NCBI GenBank assembly: GCA_963924555.1
Contig: OZ004598.1
Location: forward strand, 310,001 to 374,000
Length of the DNA: 64,000 nucleotides
Direction of reading: 5' to 3'
Origin: Crambe crambe
Taxonomy: Eukaryota > Porifera > Demospongiae > Poecilosclerida > Crambeidae
The stretch's first letter is position 1; each line of letters begins with the position of its first letter. Both the position numbers and the translations under genes were made by a program. A model generated the notes under the pieces. It saw only the letters and a list, made by a program, of their open reading frames with translations, was not told the DNA's origin and did no database searches. Below are positions 57,586 to 64,000 of the stretch, piece by piece.

Positions 57586-58024
57586 TGACAAATAAATCAC
57601 TATGTGATACTATTTATAGAACTGTCTGCTGATGACGTATCTTAAACACGCCCTCAAAAAAACTAATATCCGTATCCTGTCAATAAACATTGCATCCGGG
57701 GCGCCCTTTAATATAACTGATGTTATTGAGGGATTATGCAAAGCTCGCAAGGCTGAAGTGAAAACACAGACACTGCATTAAGTGGCAGTCTAAATCGCAT
57801 CACATTCATAGATAGTTCTATTGTAAATACCTTAGTTAGCTGGCTACTAGATGTTTAGAAATCGCCATGTTGTCTATTCGATTGATCTTTGCATTATAGC
57901 AATGGAGCGGCACCACACCAAGACGAAGTCACGCTTGATGAGAAACTAACTCGGTGTAGACTTTGGGGCAGCTTTTTGGGTGGTAGCTGGAGACTCCGAG
58001 TGTTGGCAACTGTAGTATCGAACA
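57586..58024. promoter_or_regulatory. Bidirectional promoter region, DUSP / Regnase-like
   Basis: 439 bp between divergent start codons. No supported exon. A short open frame (57901-58074) overlaps the Regnase start in another frame and is not taken as a gene. Confidence 0.4.
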
Positions 58025-59519
58025 ATGTCGACAGCGAATGCTCCCAGCCAAACCAATCGCTCGCCCGCGATTGAACCGATTGAATTCTTTGTGGAAGACA
58101 GAGACAAGGTTAGGCTATTGAGAGAGAACTTGCGCCACATTCAGGAGCTGTTCACTGTCAGTTGCTGCGTTTCTCAGTCCAAGCAAGGTAATGGAGAATG
58201 GGTCATTATTAATGGTGCCGACATTGACCAGGCGAAAAAGGCTAAGGTAAGATGTCTTTTTAGCTGGGTGGGGTTTATGCCTGTAGTCTGCCTGTAGGGT
58301 ATATTTCAACTCCCTGCCCTTAATTCACTAGCCCGTGACTAATATTGTCTTTGAAAGTGCTGTGGTTGACAGCAGCTATCTGAAAACATTAGCCTTGGGC
58401 ACTAGTGCAGCTCATTAGATGGAGAATTAATATACAGAGGGGAGAGGGCCTATTATCATATCACTTATTGGAATGTTGCCAAACATTATGTATCTGTTAC
58501 TTATTTTCAATCCTTTGATATAGTCTTACACTATGGCAATCTGCTGTCCTGAATACCACTCTGACATGAGAGCAGGTACCAGCTTCCATTTCAGACCCAA
58601 TTCCCCTCTCCATGCCAAGCTAGAGCGCAGTCACAAGACATTCATACGCCACCTCAGCACCCCTGAAGGTTGTAAATTCATTCGTGTCCAAGGCACAGAA
58701 GCAAACGTCACCAGAGCCATCTCAGAGATCCAGAACCTCAAGGATGTTTTAGAAAACCGTTTCTCCCCTCCTCCACCCCACCCCCCAGTTATGAGCATGT
58801 CAAGTGAAGGAAATGGCAGGAACTTGCCGGGCCAACAAGCCAGCACCTCCTCCTCCTCCTCCTCCTCCATGACTCCAACAATAAATGGTGATGTGAGTGC
58901 GGAACTACTTATTGCTCTATCGCAGCTCTCCACCAATGATACACTCAAGCAAGCACTCTTCAGTTCCTGTCAAGAGAGGAGTCACAAGAATTTATCTCTT
59001 TTGTCCCGATCACCAGATCCAATGGCAAAAAGGAGATCAGCGCAGATTGATTACTTTGTGGACAAATTGGGCTTCTCCTTGGAGAAAGTGGAGGCGATTA
59101 TGGAGTCGTTGGGACCTGGAGCTGACAATAACGAGATTATGAGCCGTTTGAATAAAGGGGCACCTCTTGCTCCTCCAGGGAATAGGTTATACCAATCTCC
59201 CCCCATGGGGGTGGACTCCATGGGAACTGTGGGTCATGTTGTCGGTCACATGACTGGAAGTGAGCATCATCAGAGGTCAGTGGTGGATCCGGCGAAGCTG
59301 AGACATATTGTTATTGATGGAAGCAATGTTGCAATGAGGTGAGTGTACTTAAATATCCAAAACAGGGTTCAAAAACTAACTAGTTAGAAAGTGTAGGGTG
59401 GGAGGGGAAGGTACCTTCTCTATCGATTCTGTCTACATATCTCTCTGTTTGACCCCAGGGAATAATTTGTGTCCCCTTGCCCTAGAGCACTTAACTGAAA
59501 GAGAGAGGGAGGTGTGTGT

Positions 59520-59583
<64 letters not shown>

Positions 59584-62500
59584 AGCTCTCAGTCAGTGTT
59601 TGCTATGAGTGAAAACAAACTCTGTCCAAATATAAACAAACAACTGAATGTACACAGTCAGGATGAGGCCAGACAGTGGCTAGATGTTGATGCTCCGTCC
59701 CCCAAAAAACAAAGTCTCACTTCAGTGGGAAAAAAAATCACAACCTTTATAAATGCGACACGTCCCATTACAATATAATTAATCTGTCCCCCCCCCCCCC
59801 CCCCCCAATAGCCTCCTTTTGTGCAAAAATTTTGTTGATCCAGCATAGGTCAGCATTTTTTAACCCCGCCCACCTATTTCATCATATGACTTGTTATTAT
59901 TGCAATAGAAATTGAGCAGAATAATTACAAAATATGAAAGTACATGCCCGTTTTATTTTCGTTTATGATCGCTTAATTTCAATCTTGTGAGATGGTAGTT
60001 TGTCATTATGGGCAGTGGTAGATTTTTTCTGCTAGTGAAACTATTGGCAGCCCTGGAGACTCAATAATTTCACAAATATTGTCTGTGCAAAGTGAAAGTG
60101 AGAAAGCCCTGGAATTCAAGTCTAAACTGCAGGAAATACAGCAACTGATCAACTTCTTTGATCGGGTAGCACCTTTCATTTTGTATGGGGAAGGTAGCAG
60201 CCCTTGCATGATAGCATGTTTGGGAGTTATTCTAAAGTACTTAAGTGGAACCAGATAGGGGGAAAGTCCTGCAGGAGATTCTTAGAAACACCTCTTTTGG
60301 GATGAGAATCTGCAAGATTCCTTATATCCTTACATCCTATTAAATTCGTGAAAAGGTGGTCATATTGCGTGTGTCCTGACATTGAGTGTGTCCCGATATT
60401 CAGATCATGTCCTGATATTGAGTGTGTCTCAATGTAGCAAGAATATGGTATGTTTTTGAGGAGAGTGGTTATGTCTTTCATAGAATGCGGCATCAGTTTA
60501 GGTATGTCTTGTTGTTCTTGTCCTCATGTTTGTGGTGAGCAGTTCGGTGGAGCCGCAGTTCTGAGGTCTATCACTCTACAAAGGACAGTTAGAATGTGGC
60601 CTCTTCCTATTTAGTGCAACAGAGTACTACCCAGACAAATGCTAATTAGCATGCCTGACTTTCACTTTCAGTTTGGCATAATAGTCCTTTGTAAGGGCTG
60701 GACCGCGATGAGTTACAAGACATTGGACAGTTTAATAGTGTGTTCAAACAGTATCTCATGCTTTTGACTGAGTTAATAACCCTTATGGATGGCTGCAGCT
60801 GAGGGGATTTTTTGAAATCGGCTTGGAGAAGCTTTGGAATGTCTGGCTTGAAAAATGTAGTGCAAATGACGACTTTTGTAATCTGATGTCTTTAGTTATT
60901 TAGGGATGATTGGAAGGGATTTTTCTGATTAAGTAATCTAAATTGACATCATTCCTTATGTAACTAAGCTCCTTATGTAACTAAGCTATAGCTATAGTTT
61001 GGCATGCTCATTGGCTTCCAGCAAGCATGCGTGACCTTAGCTAGCTACATCTCTTAGACAGGGGAATTTGAAACAAGAATTATCGTATAGCATCGCTGGC
61101 TAGTGCTGGAATTTGTGCTGTGTCATTAAAGAATGTTAAAGTTAGAAGTTATCTAATGACATCACTAGAAAGTTTACTAAATTGTAATTTCTGGAAAACC
61201 GGCTTGAGTCATGATGCCGTGGTTTTGATTCTGTAAGTGGAGGTGAACTTGGTGATCTTATCTTGTCTCTGTGAAGGTGCTCACCCCATGCCCCATACAA
61301 AGCCTTGTAGTGCCATGGGGTTAGCCAATTTACCTAAGTTTTCATTGACTTCCGGCAAGCTTCCCAAAGCTTTCAAGATAACATAATTCCCCCATTTTGT
61401 GTTCACCTTTGACCTAGCAGAGAGAATCAATTCCTGTTTAGATAAGTAATACAATGCATAAACTTCCTATTAGTTGTGTCATGCTACATTGAATTCAGTG
61501 GAAATTATAGTGCCTTGAACTGCTTCTGACGAGGGGAAAAGGGGTGTGTGTATCATATTTGAAACTTATGGAATCAAGTCCAATGTGACCTGATAAACAA
61601 GTTTATGCTTATTTAAATATGCATTTTTTACTTTATTTCATCTTTCAATTCTCATTCTCCGATATATTTTTCCTCCTGTATGTACACAAATCTGTATAGA
61701 AATGCCAGAAGTTTATGCTTTGTTATTATTTTTGTTCTCAAAATAAAATTCTTACTCACCTTTTTTTTTCTATTGCATAGACATGGCAACGGACAAGTTT
61801 TTTCTTGCCGTGGAATCAGAATTGCAGTGGACTACTTCAAGGCTCGAGGTCATGACAAAATCACTGTATTTGTGCCCGAATGGCGAAAGGAATCCTCTAG
61901 ACCTGAGACACCTATCACTGATCAGTATATTCTGAATGATTTGGAAAAAGAGAAAATACTGGTGTACACTCCTTCCAGGAAAATTAATGGACGTCGAGTG
62001 GTGTGTTACGACGATCGGTACATAGTGAAATTGGCTCACACAGAAGGTGGGGTCATAGTCTCCAACGACCAATACCGAGACCTCATGCAGGAGAATCCTG
62101 ATTGGAGAAAAGTGATAGAGCAACGGCTTTTACAATTTGCTTTCGCTCAGGATTATTTCATGCCTCCCGACGATCCCCTGGGGAAATCTGGTCCCACCTT
62201 GAATGAGTTTTTGTGCAAAGATCCCCGAGAAATTCAAGGTAGTGTGAGGAAGAATGTCACGGAATCCCAAGCTAATGCCATGCCCGTGTGCCCTCATTTG
62301 GGGAATTGTACATTCGGAAGGAAATGCCGATATTATCATCCCGACAGAGAAAACCAGAGATTGGAACAATCAGTCAGTGGGAGTGGTTCGTCGGGAGGAA
62401 GTTACACCTCCTCCACCTCCTCTAGAAGTGACACGCCCTCTCCTAGTCCGGACAATAGGGGAAGCAGGGGTCTGCCGTCGAGTCGGAGCTCCCGGGAGGA

Positions 62501-63635
62501 TTTATGCGGAGGACAGTTTTCTCATCACAGCTCGAGTGACGACCTTTACAGAGACAGGGGATTCAGTAGTGGAAGTGGAGAAATGACCACACCCACAGTG
62601 GGCAGACTTGACATTAGTGAACTGTCTGAGAAACTTAATTTGAATTCCTTAGTGCAGCATACTAGCCCAGTGAAGCAGCCGTTTGACCCAGTGAATAGAT
62701 CTGGATTGCAACAGTCTCTGAGATTTCAACAATCGAGGATAGAACACGTTGCTTCTGTTCCGACCCTATCCAATGCTACTATGCCTGCAGCTCCTGTTCC
62801 CGATAGCAGTCGACCTTCAAACCACACTTACCCCATCGCTGTAGCTGATGTGGGACACTCACGGCATAATGTACGGAGTGCCAATGTCACAGAGGATCAT
62901 TCATACCGCATATCCTCACAACAACAACAACAACAACAACAACAGCAACAACAAACTCGACAAAGCATGGTCCATTCTTATACTGATGTGAACACTGGAT
63001 ATCCACCTCATGACATCACAACGCCTCCCCCTCCCCCTTCTCAACCTCTCATTTCCAGAGATGGCCATCAGTCACAATATTACAGGCAAGGATCCTACTA
63101 CCCCCCCTCGTTAACAGGAATCAGCATTGGACAAGCTGGTTTTTATCAACATCAACAGGCAAACGATTATCACCCTCCACAGAGAGATTCTTACCAGATA
63201 CATCTGCCACCAGCTGCACCTGTGAGCTACGGAGGGCAGCCAAGGGGTATGGTCTCTTCTGGACAGCATCACAGTCCTCATCAAGTCATGGGCTCGTATG
63301 ATCAGCACAGGGGCGTGCCTGGGCCGAGTGGCAGTGGTATGGACCAATCTATGACAGTACACAATCGCCACCAGCACTATTCACCTAATCACCATCACCA
63401 TGGATACCCACAAACCACACCCACATATCCCAGTAACGGTCACTGCCGTGGAGAAAGAGGAGGTAGCTACTCTGTAGAACATTCCCCAAACTCGAGACAG
63501 GAGTTGTATCATGTGGCATGTCTTGTGCTGCCTGGCCATGAACAGAAAATCAACTTTATCATGAACCATCATCCCAACTTAAAGAACAAGGAAGATGTTC
63601 AGAGGGTGGTGGAATTAGTCAATGCACTCGAATAA
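58025..63635 (+). CDS. Regnase (ZC3H12)-like endoribonuclease with N-terminal KH-like region
   Basis: Three exons: 58025-58246, 58524-59338 and 61781-63635, giving 963 residues. Regnases cleave stem-loops in inflammatory and other mRNAs. The N-terminus (1-155) has a KH-like pattern as in N4BP1/KHNYN ([39 protein letters not shown]). A UBA-like helix bundle follows ([20 protein letters not shown], about 248-280). The NYN/PIN nuclease begins [11 protein letters not shown] and continues [37 protein letters not shown] and [11 protein letters not shown], keeping the acidic residues. The CCCH finger is [18 protein letters not shown] long Ser/Gln/His/Pro-rich region with poly-Gln (62921-62952) leads to a C-terminal helical domain (about 910-963). 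Intron 2 is 2.4 kb and splits the nuclease domain. Confidence 0.9.
59524..59581. repeat. (GA)n microsatellite in Regnase intron 2
   Basis: About 58 bp of GA. A 19-C run follows at 59788-59806. Confidence 0.95.
60031..60258 (+). other. Exon-like open block in Regnase intron 2, unidentified
   Basis: An open frame of 75 codons reads like real protein ([40 protein letters not shown]). It is preceded by a TTTTTTCTGCTAG acceptor-like sequence at 60025-60035 and ends at TAG. A second protein-like block lies upstream at about 59590-59778 ([20 protein letters not shown]). The NYN domain reads correctly when both are skipped, so they are not part of the main Regnase product. They could be a nested gene, an alternative exon or an old element fragment. 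Confidence 0.3.
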
Positions 63636-63640
63636 TCATC

Positions 63641-63642
<2 letters not shown>

Positions 63643-63702
<60 letters not shown>
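63643..63702. repeat. (TC)n microsatellite after the Regnase stop
   Basis: About 60 bp of CT dinucleotides in the 3' UTR. Confidence 0.95.
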
Positions 63703-63705
<3 letters not shown>

Positions 63706-63879
63706 CTAATCTACTGCATCTTCTTTCAATGAAGGCCCTATCTGTCTGCCCATCCTGGTGTATGTAAACACTACACTCTTTGTTGATTCAGACGCACACA
63801 CTACTTCTCCCTGTGTACTGCACACAAAGACTGTCTGGGCTACACAGGCTTTGATTTCAAGTGTTGGGAGTGCTTTTAT
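63706..63879 (-). CDS. Possible terminal exon of a minus-strand gene running off the right edge
   Basis: An acceptor-like TTCACAG is followed by an open frame of 57 codons (IKALPTLEIKACVAQTVFVC start, ending KEDAVD and TAG at 63706-63708). It reads like protein but no family is recognised and the upstream exons are outside the window. Confidence 0.3.
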   Translation of the reverse strand: MKALPTLEIKACVAQTVFVCSTQGEVVCASESTKSVVFTYTRMGRQIGPSLKEDAVD

Positions 63880-64000
63880 CTGTGAATTTGGGAGGACCTT
63901 CAACTGTCAACCATCCAACATTTGTAAGTGATTGATAACGGTAATCAGACATGTGTTTGATGACTTCACGTTTGAGAAGTACTCCTAATGATATGTTCAT

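Overview
This is eukaryotic nuclear DNA and reads as a compact metazoan genome, most likely a marine demosponge. The main reasons are many short GT-AG introns (several of 50-60 nt), intergenic spacers of only 90-440 bp, sponge-style TRIM/NHL proteins and somatomedin-B GPCRs, and abundant miniature inverted-repeat elements. The species assignment is inference. Exon structures were assembled by hand from reading frames, splice sites and family knowledge.

Layout. 1-1445 (-): 3'-truncated coiled-coil/filamin/NHL protein. 2129-3877 (-): methionine sulfoxide reductase A with an in-frame TGA exactly at the catalytic cysteine (probable selenoprotein). 4058-5344 (+): membrane-anchored nucleoside-hydrolase-like protein. 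5590-6529 (-): mitochondrial glycine cleavage H protein. 6884-9664 (+): HERPUD-like ER protein. 10444-13227 (+): TRIM71/LIN-41-like protein without a RING. 14103-15449 (-): mitochondrial malonyl-CoA:ACP transacylase. 15572-26864 (+): ANKRD27/VARP in 22 exons, with a complete intronless GPCR gene (20062-22680) inside intron 13. 27422-28529 (-): last four exons of an unidentified gene. 28680-31559 (-): paralogue of the nested GPCR.

32016-44883 is one large DNA transposon of 12,868 bp. It has inverted repeats of about 0.4 kb built from tandem subrepeats and a 6-bp target-site duplication. It carries an intact two-exon DDE integrase (-), a HECT-type ubiquitin ligase gene (+, one frameshift) and a decayed third ORF. 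A Tc1/mariner-like remnant, several MITEs and long hairpins are nested in it. It sits 24 bp upstream of the start codon of a methyltransferase gene that is now broken by frameshifts (44908-45625).

46875-48947 (-): ZDHHC3/7-type palmitoyltransferase. 49196-55966 (+): 20-exon WD-repeat protein (WDR97/WDR87-like). 56057-57585 (-): atypical dual-specificity phosphatase. 58025-63635 (+): Regnase-like RNase with KH-like, UBA-like, NYN, CCCH and C-terminal domains. The last 300 bp may hold a terminal exon of a further minus-strand gene.

Five gene pairs are head-to-head over 122-439 bp (msrA/hydrolase, gcvH/HERPUD, MCAT/ANKRD27, ZDHHC/WD-repeat, DUSP/Regnase), so bidirectional promoters are the rule here. 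The genes are mostly unrelated housekeeping functions (mitochondrial metabolism, ER stress, endosomal trafficking, mRNA decay). The genuinely unusual content is the selenocysteine MsrA, the HECT-bearing transposon and the intron-nested GPCR.
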